Source: Bdellovibrionales bacterium | GTDB taxonomy: Bacteria > Bdellovibrionota > UBA1018 | Length of the DNA: 41,628 bases | Assembly: GCA_018266355.1 (NCBI GenBank) | Contig: JAFEAP010000030.1 | Span: 41,481 to 83,108 of the forward strand | Direction: 5' to 3' | The notes under the pieces: generated by a model | What the model was told of the DNA's origin: nothing | Database searches by the model: none | What the model saw: the letters and a program-made list of their open reading frames with translations, nothing else | Shown: positions 1-7,905 of the stretch, in pieces | Layout of the letters: each line of letters starts with the position of its first letter | How positions within the stretch are numbered: position 1 is the stretch's first letter | Translations under genes and position numbers: made by a program

Positions 1-242
1 GTTTCCTCTTCCGCGTGGCGGAGGCAGAACTTCATGTAGCGCGGATCGAGCGCCTCGGGACGGGTGGCGACGACGGCCTGGTTCCGGGCGTTGTGGCGCG
101 TGTAGTGGTAGGTCTCGACGAGGTAGATCGCGTAGAGGCGCTTATCGACGAATCCCGGCTCCATCACCTTCTCGAGGTTCGGGCTCGCCGAGAGCTGCAT
201 GAATTCGGATTCGAGACGTTCTTTAAGCCGGTCGAGACTCAT
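1..242 (-). CDS. Haem-oxygenase-like iron-containing redox enzyme (5' part only)
   Basis: This is the N-terminal 80 residues of a minus-strand gene that runs off the window at base 1. It starts at ATG 242-240, inside the last codons of the upstream acyltransferase gene, so the two overlap by 20 bases and are probably translationally coupled. The visible part has a helix with ETYHYTRH (Glu-x-x-His) and a second helix with CLRHAEEE. This pattern is typical of the haem-oxygenase-like diiron oxidase / TenA-like superfamily (Haem_oxygenase_2), whose members include UndA, which makes 1-alkenes from fatty acids. The remaining iron ligands lie outside the window, so the substrate and even the redox role are inferred. 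A TenA-type non-redox role cannot be excluded. Confidence 0.6.
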   Translation of the reverse strand, partial: MSLDRLKERLESEFMQLSASPNLEKVMEPGFVDKRLYAIYLVETYHYTRHNARNQAVVATRPEALDPRYMKFCLRHAEEE

Positions 243-900
243 GGGAAACCTCCGCGGCCGAGTCCTTCGAGGTACGGGCCCGGGAAAAAAGTTTTAGGAA
301 AAAATCGTAATAGAAAGCGATCAGGTGATCTTTCGATCCGTGGATCACTCGGTAGGCCGCCTGCCGGCTCGGCACGAAGGCGGGTTCGCCGTCGACGTTC
401 AGACCGAGCTTCTTCATGTAGGAAACCCGCTCGGCGCGGCAGACGCCGACGATTCCGGAGGCCATCTCGTGGAGGAACACGTGCTGGGCGGCCTTGATCA
501 CGAGGAGTCCCGCATAGATCGCCTTCCGACCGAGGGCGACGTCGGTGCAGAGCCGGCCGAATTCGTAGTAACCCGCGAACTCCTCCGCGCGGTTCTCGAG
601 GATCGGCGAAAGCGCGGAAAACTCGAACGGCGGCGGCGTCACGCGCACGCTCGCGGCGATCTCGCCGCTCCTCTCGAGCACGAAATGGAGGGAACGCTCG
701 TCGAGGCGAAGGCGTCGCTCGATCTCGAGTTGGACGTCGTCCTCGAGGTAAGGTGCGCGCAGGCGATTCTGGTCCGCGCGAAACTTCATCACGCGCTCGT
801 AATCGGGCGAGTCGGCGAGGATCGGGCCGACGAAACGGACGCTCGAAAACTTCTTCATCCAAAGATCGACCAACCGGTAAGTCAGACTCGCGAGCGTCAT
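223..900 (-). CDS. FeeM/LuxI-like GNAT N-acyltransferase
   Basis: The 225-residue product looks like the GNAT branch that includes N-acyl amino acid synthase FeeM, acyl-homoserine-lactone synthases and PEP-CTERM/exosortase-associated acyltransferases. These transfer an acyl chain from acyl-ACP or acyl-CoA to an amine. Visible support is the core around residues 110-155: YYEFGRLCTD (the equivalent of the LuxI-family strand before the catalytic loop), then a long helix and GIVGVCRAERVSYMKKLG, the usual GNAT beta5-helix. There is no signal peptide. The ATG at 900 has only AGG immediately upstream, so an internal start at Met15 (858) is possible. The next gene overlaps its 3' end by 20 bases and encodes a haem-oxygenase-like oxidase, suggesting a small acyl-amine biosynthetic unit. 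The product of the enzyme is not readable from sequence. Confidence 0.6.
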   Translation of the reverse strand: MTLASLTYRLVDLWMKKFSSVRFVGPILADSPDYERVMKFRADQNRLRAPYLEDDVQLEIERRLRLDERSLHFVLERSGEIAASVRVTPPPFEFSALSPILENRAEEFAGYYEFGRLCTDVALGRKAIYAGLLVIKAAQHVFLHEMASGIVGVCRAERVSYMKKLGLNVDGEPAFVPSRQAAYRVIHGSKDHLIAFYYDFFLKLFSRARTSKDSAAEVSHESRPA

Positions 901-1017
901 CCTGATTCATTCTACAGAGCGCTCCGATACCGTAAAGCGTCATTAAAACAGCATCATCCGCACGCACGAAGTCGTCATCCGCGTGACGGTCTCGATCGCG
1001 AGAACGCCCACCGCGGA

Positions 1018-1875
1018 CTAGGAGCTCGATCCGGAGTCGGCCCACTCGCCGGAGAAAACGTCTTCGGCCGGGCCGGAGAGAAGCGCGCGCCCGCGCCCGT
1101 CTCGCCATCCGGCTTCGAGCCGAACGAAGACCGAACCGCCGGGAAGCCGGATCTCGATCCGCTCGCCGGCATCGACGAGTCCGCGCGCCTCGGCCGCCGC
1201 CGCGACGGCGCACGCGCCGCTGCCGCAAGCGAGGGTCGCGCCCGCCCCCCGCTCCCAGACGCGCACGCGGATCGTCCGCCGGTCGAGGACGGCGGCGAAC
1301 TCGACGTTCGTGCGGTTCGGGAAAAGCGGATCGCGCTCGATCGCGGCGCCGTCGCGGGCGAGGTCGATCGCGTCCAGCGCCGGATCGGGCAGGAAAAAGA
1401 CGGCGTGGGGATTCCCGACTTCGACCCGGGCGAATTTTCCGAAGCGGTCCAATCCGGGCGCGACGATCGACTCTTCGAGATTCTTCACGAGGGGTACGCC
1501 GAGCGCGACTTCGGGGAACTTCCCCGCGAGGTCGATCTCGACCAAGACCGAGCTCCCGCTTCCGGATTCGACGCGAACGGAGTATCTTTTCTTCCCCGGA
1601 TTCTCTCCGCGACGTGCGAGGTGCAGCCCGATCGCCCGCATCCCGTTCCCGCACATCTCGGCGGTCGACCCGTCGGCGTTCAGGATCGCGACGGTCGCGG
1701 CCGTCTCGCCGCTTCCCGGTTTGAGCCAGAGGATCTGATCGCAGCCCACGCCGAAATGTCGGTCGCAAACCTTCGCCGCGAGCCGCGACGTGAACGCGAA
1801 GCCGCTTGGAATCCCGCTTCGGTGATCGACGATCACGAAGTCGTTTCCGCAGGCTTGCATCTTATGGAAGCGCAT
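1018..1875 (-). CDS. dapF: Diaminopimelate epimerase
   Basis: DapF interconverts LL- and meso-diaminopimelate in the cytoplasm, the last step before meso-DAP enters peptidoglycan or lysine synthesis. The 285-residue protein has the normal family length and both halves of the pseudo-symmetric fold. It carries KMQACGNDF at the N-terminus, the first catalytic Cys in EMCGNGMR (Cys75), GNPHAVF around residue 155, and the second catalytic Cys in TLACGSGACA (Cys217). Both active-site cysteines are intact. The gene begins only five bases after the stop of the large secreted coiled-coil gene, so it is probably transcribed from that gene's promoter, although the two functions seem unrelated. The ATG gives the canonical MRFHKMQ start. 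Identification is very secure. Confidence 0.97.
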   Translation of the reverse strand: MRFHKMQACGNDFVIVDHRSGIPSGFAFTSRLAAKVCDRHFGVGCDQILWLKPGSGETAATVAILNADGSTAEMCGNGMRAIGLHLARRGENPGKKRYSVRVESGSGSSVLVEIDLAGKFPEVALGVPLVKNLEESIVAPGLDRFGKFARVEVGNPHAVFFLPDPALDAIDLARDGAAIERDPLFPNRTNVEFAAVLDRRTIRVRVWERGAGATLACGSGACAVAAAAEARGLVDAGERIEIRLPGGSVFVRLEAGWRDGRGRALLSGPAEDVFSGEWADSGSSS

Positions 1876-1880
1876 TTTCC

Positions 1881-4490
1881 TTACTGGGCCGTACGAGTAT
1901 TGTACCCGGTGCCGTTCTTGTTATTGCCCGTACCTTGGCCCGACTTGTCGGTGAGGTCCGACATCTGATCACCAAAACAAGCCTTCGAATAGACGTCGTC
2001 AGCCGTCCCGCAGCTAAGGGAACTGGTCGGTGAAGCAGGGTCGTCCTGCTTTTCACCTACTTTGGATACCTTCATCAGTGCGTCTCGCTGGGCCATCAAG
2101 TCAACGTTCGATTTTTCCGCCGTCTCTTTCCGCGACTTGGCCGCTTTTCCGTCGTCCGTTTGTTTGGTTTCCTCGGTCAATGCGATGTATTTGTCGATGA
2201 TTGCCTGATTGGCGTTGATCGCTTCATCGAGGTTCGTTTTCTTTTTCTCGCAAATCTCTTGGTAGGACTTCGCGTTCGTGCAAAGCTTTTCCTGCGCATC
2301 TTTCTTACACTGGGCCGCCCGCGCGCTCATCGCGAGCTCATAATCCTTCATTCCCTTTTCGGACTTCGCGAGCTCGTCATCCTTCGTCTTGATCTCGTCC
2401 TTCGCGCTCTTGAACCCGGAAGCGTCGTTCGCGAGAAGCGAGGGCGACATCGCCTTCAGAAGCAGGTTCTTGAGTCCCGCCGGAGAATAGATCCCGGAGG
2501 CGTCCTTTTCGGCATCGCCCGCGTCGACGTTCTTCAGATCGAGCGAGTCCGCGATCCCGAGCGCACCCATCGCCGCGACGATCTTCTCCTTCGCGTCCGA
2601 AAGGTTCTTCGAGAGGTCGTTCAGCGTAAAGCCGCCCGTCGCGGTCACGCCGGTGCCTTGGCAGTTGCCGTTCCCGCCGGAAACCACGCACTGGGCGATC
2701 GAGTCGATCCGGTTATTGATGTCGGTCGGCATCTGCTTCACTTTGTCCTGGAGGTTCGTGACCGTCTTCTCGAGCGCGCGCTGGTATCCTTCGTACTGGG
2801 CGATGCAAGCCCCCATGCCGCCGCCCTTCGAGCAATCGACGGTCAACGTCCGCGCGGTCGAGTTCTTCGCGTCGATCGTCGCGCTGAATCCCGTGATGGC
2901 CTTTTGGTTGTTCGTCAGCGAGGAAGCGACGCCGGTGAGGCTCGCCGACGGATCGGTTCCGTCGAGGATCGCCTTGGCCATCGCGCCCATCCCGGTCAGG
3001 CAGGTCGCTTGGTCTTCGAGCTTCGCCTTTTCGCAGGTTCCGGTGTTGATGAGAGCCGGATTGCCGGTGGCCGACTTTACGGCTTGCGCATACTGCTGCG
3101 CGAGCGTTCGCATCTGTGAAGCGTTGCTGGCCGCCGCCGAAGACCGGAAGTTTTCCTCGGTCTTCGCGACGGTCGCGGTCGCCGTATTGTAACAAACCGT
3201 GATCTGGGCTTTGAACTTGTCGACGAGATTGCTGTACCCGGCCTTACCCGCGGTCGCCGCGCTCACCTTCCCTAGCAGTCCGGCGATCGCCGAATTCAAC
3301 TGATCGGGCGTCAGGATCGCGAAATCCGTCACGTCCCCGTTGATCGCGCCCTTCTTGTAATCGAGCGTCGGGATCTTCGAGGCGACCGGCACGTCGAGCG
3401 AGCCGGCGCTGCCGCCAAATCCGAAAACGGAGGTCACCTGATCGATCCGGGATTGCTCTTCCTTCGGGTTTTTCACCACGGAGCCGCCCGAAACGACGTT
3501 CGCCTGCTGGGCATAGATACACCGGAGGTACTCGATCGGCGACGGCGCGGACTTATACTCCGCATGCGCGCTCGTCGAGCCCGACTTAATACACGATGGC
3601 CAACCCGGCTGGGGTTTATTCAAGCACTCCATCGTCTTCGCCATCTTCGACTGGGCGGAGATTTCGTTGAGGTCGCGGATTTGGTTATTCAAGCTCGACT
3701 GAGCGGTCGGAATCGCGGCGTCGAGCTGCTCGAGCTGCTTCTTGGCCGCGTACATCCCGTTCACCGGATCGTTCAGCCGTTTATCGATATCCTTTTGCTG
3801 GGACACGCGATCGGCGACTTCTTCGTTCAGCGACTTCATCTGGGCCTGTCCGGCTTGGACGGTGGCGCTCAGGCTCGTCGAGGCGACTTGGCCGAGGTAC
3901 TTCTCGGCCGCCGTCAGCTGCTTCGCGAAGCAGCTGAACTCGCCCGTGATCGCCTTAAGGACCCCCCGCTGACAAGCGAGGCTCGAGTGGGCCTTGTCGT
4001 TCTCTTCCTGGATCTTCTTGATGAAGTCTTCATTCTGGACGTCGGAACACGCGAGATTCTTCGCGTCGTCCTTATCGTCGTGCAATACCGAAGGGCTGCC
4101 GCAGCTGGCGGCGTCGTTGATTCCGACGCCTTTCTTGATGTCGGGTTCGTCTTCGTCGGCCGTGGAAGACGAGTTCGTCTTCTTCAGCTGGTTATAGAGA
4201 GAGAGCCCCGTCTGGGTCACGGCATCGTACGCGGCGCTACCGCTCGCGGGGATGGAGGAACCGTCGTAGGTGGTATCCCCCGATTTGACGTCGCAACTCG
4301 TGATCGAAGGCGCGACCGAACTCGTATAGGTCGGCAGAGGATGATCTTCCTCGGCGATTTCCGGATCGACGTCCGCGCCGCGCGCACGCGCGGCGACGAG
4401 CACCATGGTCGCCGACGCGATAAGGCAAGCAGTATAGCCAGCGCGCCGTTGCCCGGCGGCACCGATGAGACAACGCTTAATCCGACGCAT
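1881..4490 (-). CDS. Large exported coiled-coil protein, unknown family
   Basis: This encodes an 869-residue protein from ATG 4490. A TTG further out (4526) lies almost at the predicted transcription start and is less likely. The start is preceded by GAAGGG about ten bases upstream. The N-terminus is basic, then has a hydrophobic stretch ending in ARARGAD, a plausible Sec signal with cleavage near residue 38. The rest is hydrophilic, rich in Ala, Lys, Asp, Gln and Ser, with long heptad-like stretches. Examples lie at roughly residues 120-280 and 690-800, where charged Lys/Glu/Asp runs alternate with Ala and Leu. Scattered cysteines could form disulfides in the periplasm. I recognise no catalytic domain. 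It may be a periplasmic or surface structural protein. It sits immediately upstream of dapF in the same direction. Confidence 0.75.
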   Translation of the reverse strand: MRRIKRCLIGAAGQRRAGYTACLIASATMVLVAARARGADVDPEIAEEDHPLPTYTSSVAPSITSCDVKSGDTTYDGSSIPASGSAAYDAVTQTGLSLYNQLKKTNSSSTADEDEPDIKKGVGINDAASCGSPSVLHDDKDDAKNLACSDVQNEDFIKKIQEENDKAHSSLACQRGVLKAITGEFSCFAKQLTAAEKYLGQVASTSLSATVQAGQAQMKSLNEEVADRVSQQKDIDKRLNDPVNGMYAAKKQLEQLDAAIPTAQSSLNNQIRDLNEISAQSKMAKTMECLNKPQPGWPSCIKSGSTSAHAEYKSAPSPIEYLRCIYAQQANVVSGGSVVKNPKEEQSRIDQVTSVFGFGGSAGSLDVPVASKIPTLDYKKGAINGDVTDFAILTPDQLNSAIAGLLGKVSAATAGKAGYSNLVDKFKAQITVCYNTATATVAKTEENFRSSAAASNASQMRTLAQQYAQAVKSATGNPALINTGTCEKAKLEDQATCLTGMGAMAKAILDGTDPSASLTGVASSLTNNQKAITGFSATIDAKNSTARTLTVDCSKGGGMGACIAQYEGYQRALEKTVTNLQDKVKQMPTDINNRIDSIAQCVVSGGNGNCQGTGVTATGGFTLNDLSKNLSDAKEKIVAAMGALGIADSLDLKNVDAGDAEKDASGIYSPAGLKNLLLKAMSPSLLANDASGFKSAKDEIKTKDDELAKSEKGMKDYELAMSARAAQCKKDAQEKLCTNAKSYQEICEKKKTNLDEAINANQAIIDKYIALTEETKQTDDGKAAKSRKETAEKSNVDLMAQRDALMKVSKVGEKQDDPASPTSSLSCGTADDVYSKACFGDQMSDLTDKSGQGTGNNKNGTGYNTRTAQ

Positions 4491-4536
4491 GCGAGATGAA
4501 CCCTTCGAAAGTTCCCTTCCCAACAACCCTACCCCC

Positions 4537-4566
4537 AGTTTAGATGGCTTTTCCCTTCGACACCAA
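4537..4566 (-). promoter_or_regulatory. Putative sigma70 promoter for the coiled-coil/dapF unit
   Basis: Reading the minus strand, TTGGTG (4566-4561) and TAAACT (4542-4537) are separated by 18 bases. Both boxes are good matches to -35 and -10 consensus, and the start of transcription would fall near 4530, about 40 bases before the ATG at 4490. Confidence 0.5.
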
Positions 4567-4605
4567 GCCTTTACGACGCTTCACTCGGCATTTCAGAAAA
4601 GAAAA

Positions 4606-4631
4606 AGCCCGTGTCCGAACGGACACGGGCT
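4606..4631 (-). terminator. Rho-independent terminator of the 4709-5134 gene
   Basis: A perfect 12-bp stem (4606-4617 with 4620-4631) and a two-base loop are followed on the minus strand by a T-rich tract (TTTTTCTTTT). It lies 78 bases after the stop of the small exported protein and separates it from the promoter of the next minus-strand gene. Confidence 0.85.
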
Positions 4632-4708
4632 GAAATGACATCGCTTTTCAATCCGAGGAAAGATCGTGGCGTCAAACGCTCGACGCCCGTTTTCGTCCTG
4701 CTCGCGGG

Positions 4709-5134
4709 TTACTGACAGACTTGGCGGCCGGTGATGAGCACCATGCGACCGTCTTTAAGCTGGAGCTGTTTCTCGTCGGAGTCGTCGCCGGTACCCTTTT
4801 CTCCGAACTTCATCGTGATGTCCTGCCCGTCGACGAGCGTGATCTTCACTTTCGAATCGGTCGACACGTGCTTGCCCTTGCCGATGAGGTCGCCGTGCAC
4901 GACGAGGTCCATCTTCTTCACGTCGACGTCGCGGATGATCGGATCGGAGAAACTCGCGTTCTTCAGGTCGCCTTGGGTCTTGTCGCCCTTCTGGTGGGCG
5001 GAAACGTCGACGACGGTCCCTTCCGCGACGAGCGTCAGGCCGCCGACGAAAACCGAGCACGTCACGCGATCCGACGCGAATGCGGCGGACGAAATCAAGG
5101 AAGCGGCCGAGAGAACGAGGAAAATCTTCTTCAT
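4709..5134 (-). CDS. Small exported protein, unknown function
   Basis: The product is 141 residues starting MKKIFLVLSAASLISSAAFASD, a textbook Sec signal peptide with cleavage after AFA. I choose ATG 5134 because GGAG stands a suitable distance upstream (GGAGCATTT-ATG); a longer frame to 5197 has no such support. The mature protein of about 120 residues has one Cys near its start (RVTCSV) and one at its end (RQVCQ), which could be bridged across the fold. Alternating hydrophobic residues suggest an all-beta domain. It is followed by a strong terminator and preceded by a divergent intergenic region, so it is probably a single-gene transcript. No family is recognised. Confidence 0.75.
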   Translation of the reverse strand: MKKIFLVLSAASLISSAAFASDRVTCSVFVGGLTLVAEGTVVDVSAHQKGDKTQGDLKNASFSDPIIRDVDVKKMDLVVHGDLIGKGKHVSTDSKVKITLVDGQDITMKFGEKGTGDDSDEKQLQLKDGRMVLITGRQVCQ

Positions 5135-5335
5135 AAATGCTCCAAAGAGAGTTCGGAATGGGATGAGCCGCGCCCCAATGAGCAATTCGTCGGCCAATTC
5201 TTCGGGACTTCTCCTCGCCCATATGCAATTTGAAGCGCGATACCCGTCTAAAACCTATTCAGATGTCATCCGTCCGTGCGCCCCGCCCAGAATTCCCCAC
5301 TCGACGTGGAACGCGGTTGGCATCGACGGTAGGTC

Positions 5336-5662
5336 ATGAACTCTCCTACTCGCACCCGACGGCACCGTCGCCTCGCCCTCTCCTCCGCCCTGACCGGCGC
5401 ACTCGCCTTAGGAGCATCCGGTCAGGCACCCGCCCCCGGTACCACGATCCCCGGCGCGAACCCCGGCTACGCTCAGCCGACCTATACCTCGCCGAAGTAC
5501 GGAACCAGCCAGCCCACCTACGGCCCGAACACCACCGGCCAGTTCCCGCCGGACCCCTACCGCTTTTCGCAATCCGGAGCCTTGCGGACGCCGCTCCCGA
5601 CGTCGTCGCCGAATATTCAAGTTTCTCCGACCGGCACCTTTACGCCGATCCCGGCGCACTGA
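5336..5662 (+). CDS. Small Pro/Thr-rich exported protein
   Basis: The 108-residue product has a basic N-terminus (MNSPTRTRRHRR) followed by a hydrophobic segment ALSSALTGALALGASGQA, a plausible signal peptide. The mature part is low in complexity, dominated by Pro, Thr, Gly, Tyr and Ser with repeated PTY and PTG motifs (QPTYTSP, QPTYGPN), and is probably disordered. The ribosome binding site is weak (GTAGG). The gene is divergent from the small exported protein at 4709-5134. Because composition is so biased, a chance open frame is possible, but the signal-like N-terminus and the start position in an intergenic region argue for a real gene. No function can be assigned. Confidence 0.5.
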   Translation: MNSPTRTRRHRRLALSSALTGALALGASGQAPAPGTTIPGANPGYAQPTYTSPKYGTSQPTYGPNTTGQFPPDPYRFSQSGALRTPLPTSSPNIQVSPTGTFTPIPAH

Positions 5663-5791
5663 CATCCCCTCGAATCGCACTGAACTTTCCGGGGGTTACC
5701 CTCGGGTTGACGAGCGTCCACCTTTTAAATCATCATTAGATAAGAATCTCCGCGCCGGAAGGACCGTGGGCGCGCGCTCGTAGGACCCCGC

Positions 5792-6721
5792 TTGAAACCG
5801 ATTTTTCGACCTCATTCGCCATCGTTTCCGCTTCGGCGGATCACGGTGGCCCTCGCCGTCTTCACCGCGACGTTCGCCGCACCGGACGTCGCCTCGGCTC
5901 GCGCGCGCCCGATCCGCGGGATCGCGTCGACCGCCGAAGGCCCACCGCCACTCTCGTTCTTCATGCCGGTCGGTCGCGCGGCGATGGGCCACTCGCACAA
6001 CGACTTCGCCCAGGAGCATCCGCTCGATACGGCCCTCGAGGAAGGTTACTCGAGCATCGAAGTCGACGTCACCGACCGCGGCGGCGAGGTCGCCGTCGTG
6101 CACCTCGGACTCTGGACGTTCGGCACGCTGAAGTCAATGTACCTCGATCGCCTCCAAAAACTCGTCGACGAAAAGGGCTCGGTCTACGGCGACGGACGCG
6201 CGTTCACGCTTTGGATCGAAATCCGTCCGCTCATCAGCGGCGAGGCGATCGTCGGTTACCTGCGGAAGGTACTCGAAGCCTACCCGATGTTCGCCGTCTT
6301 CGGCCGCTCGGGGAAGATCGTCAAACCGGGCCCCGTCGAAGCCGTCGTGATCAATAGCCACTCCGAGGAACTCTTCGAGGGCCGCGAGAGCGCCCCCGCC
6401 TGCCTCGGCACGAACGGCGTCGACCTCACCGCGCGGCCGAACGAGCCGTTCGAGTGCTGGAATTACGTGCACTGGTCGAACTACTTCGATTGGGACGGCG
6501 GCGGCGAGATGCCGAAGGCCGAGCTCGAACGACTGCGGACGCTCCAAGCCGGGGCGCATGCGCGCGGCGTCCGCACCCGGTACTGGGGCGTACCCGATAC
6601 GCCGTCGTTCTGGGCGCACGCCCGCAACCTCCCCTTCGACATCGTCGGGACGGATCACCTGAAGAGCACGATGGACATCCTCCGCGGACTCTTCCCCGCG
6701 CTGCCCGGTTTTAAACCGTGA
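5792..6721 (+). CDS. Exported PLC-like/glycerophosphodiester phosphodiesterase-type protein (AIM6-like)
   Basis: The 309-residue product appears to belong to the PLC-like phosphodiesterase TIM-barrel superfamily, which hydrolyses glycerophosphodiesters or phosphoinositides. The match is best to the AIM6-like subgroup. The diagnostic stretch is HSHNDF (residues 67-72), then EEGYSSIEVDV (Glu90, Asp92), giving the catalytic His and acidic metal ligands. Other barrel strands show in AFTLWIEIRP, AVVINSH and VRTRYWGVPD, and the end FDIVGTDHL fits the last strand. I use the TTG start at 5792 because it adds a basic-hydrophobic signal peptide ending ASARA; the next ATG (5963) would remove it. The gene ends one base before the convergent E1 beta gene. 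Substrate is unknown. Confidence 0.75.
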   Translation: MKPIFRPHSPSFPLRRITVALAVFTATFAAPDVASARARPIRGIASTAEGPPPLSFFMPVGRAAMGHSHNDFAQEHPLDTALEEGYSSIEVDVTDRGGEVAVVHLGLWTFGTLKSMYLDRLQKLVDEKGSVYGDGRAFTLWIEIRPLISGEAIVGYLRKVLEAYPMFAVFGRSGKIVKPGPVEAVVINSHSEELFEGRESAPACLGTNGVDLTARPNEPFECWNYVHWSNYFDWDGGGEMPKAELERLRTLQAGAHARGVRTRYWGVPDTPSFWAHARNLPFDIVGTDHLKSTMDILRGLFPALPGFKP

Positions 6722-6722
6722 C

Positions 6723-7802
6723 TTACGCCACGGTCCCGACGAGCTCGCGGATCGCGGCTTCGATATCCGCGCTCTGCGGGACCGACGCGGCCTCGAGCGG
6801 ATCGGCCAGTCCGATCCCCGGGACGAACGCTCCCGCGAGGAGCTTCGGCTTCGCTTCGAGTTCGTAGAAGAACTCGTCGGTCGCCCGGCGATAGAGATGC
6901 TCGCCGAAGTTCGAGACTTCGGTGTCTTCGTTCACGAAGATCACGCGCTTCGTCTTCCGGATCGACGTCGAGATCATTTCCCAGTCGTACGGCCAGAGCG
7001 TGCGCATATCGATGACTTCGACCGAGAGGCCCTCTTCGCGCAGGCGATCGGCGACGTCCGTCGCGATGTGCACGTGGCGTCCGTAGGTGACCACCGTGAC
7101 GTGATCCCCTTCGCGGCAAAGCTTCCCTTTGCCGATCTCGACGGTGTAATCTGTGAGGCCCTTCGGCCATTTCGGCTTCCAGGTCTTTTGGGCTTCCGAA
7201 CCGAGGATCGGCATGTCGATCATCGAGCGGAGTTCCTTCTTCCCTTCCGGGGTGAGTTCCGGCTCGCCCGGGATCTGCTCTTTTCCTTCGTAACGAAGAA
7301 GGGCCTTCGGCTTCAGGAACATCGTCGGGTTTTCGTCCTTCAGGCAGGCGATCATCAGCCCGTAAGCGTCGAGCGGCGTCGACGGCATTACGATCTTCCA
7401 ACCCGGGATATGGGTCATCATCGCGTCGAAGGAGTGCGAGTGATAGATCGAGCCGCGAATGCCGGCGCCGACCGGGGTCATGATCGTCATCGGAAGGTTC
7501 CAGTCCCCGTTCGACGTCCACGACTGCATGCCCGCGAGCTTCAGCAGATCGATCGTGTTGTAGATGTAATCGCAGAATTGGATCTCGGCCACGCAGCGGG
7601 TGCCGGCCATGCCGAGCCCGATCGCCGCGCCCACGATTCCGCGCTCGTCGAGCGGCGAGTTCCAGGAGCATTCGATCCCTTGGGTGACCGTGAACGCGCC
7701 CCCGAGCGGCGGACCGACGTCCTCACCGAACACGTTTTGGAGGCCGAGGTTCTTCTCTCCGTAGTGGAGCGCCATGCGAATCGCTTGTGCGACGGTTGCC
7801 AT
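6723..7802 (-). CDS. 2-oxoacid dehydrogenase E1 component, beta subunit
   Basis: E1 beta pairs with E1 alpha to decarboxylate a 2-oxoacid on thiamine diphosphate and pass the acyl group to lipoyl-E2. The 359-residue protein has the transketolase pyrimidine-binding domain, with FGEDVG, then SPLDERGIVGAAIGLGMAG, EIQFCDYIYN and the acidic ThDP contact in this region. The C-terminal domain begins near residue 230 (VTVVTYGRHVHIA, then DMRTLWPYDWE). It is somewhat longer than the usual 325-340 residues because of a Lys/Glu/Pro-rich insertion around residues 170-215. The alpha subunit gene lies 103 bases upstream. No E2 or E3 is in the window, so pyruvate versus branched-chain substrate cannot be decided. 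The DERG/YHSHS pattern is compatible with either. Confidence 0.92.
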   Translation of the reverse strand: MATVAQAIRMALHYGEKNLGLQNVFGEDVGPPLGGAFTVTQGIECSWNSPLDERGIVGAAIGLGMAGTRCVAEIQFCDYIYNTIDLLKLAGMQSWTSNGDWNLPMTIMTPVGAGIRGSIYHSHSFDAMMTHIPGWKIVMPSTPLDAYGLMIACLKDENPTMFLKPKALLRYEGKEQIPGEPELTPEGKKELRSMIDMPILGSEAQKTWKPKWPKGLTDYTVEIGKGKLCREGDHVTVVTYGRHVHIATDVADRLREEGLSVEVIDMRTLWPYDWEMISTSIRKTKRVIFVNEDTEVSNFGEHLYRRATDEFFYELEAKPKLLAGAFVPGIGLADPLEAASVPQSADIEAAIRELVGTVA

Positions 7803-7905
7803 CAGGTGAGCCCTTTGCTTGGGGTTGCCATCTTTTCAGTCTTTCTCTAGGTGGGTTTAGAGTTCGAATCGCCCGCGACAGCCTCGCGAGCGCGACGCGA
7901 AACGG

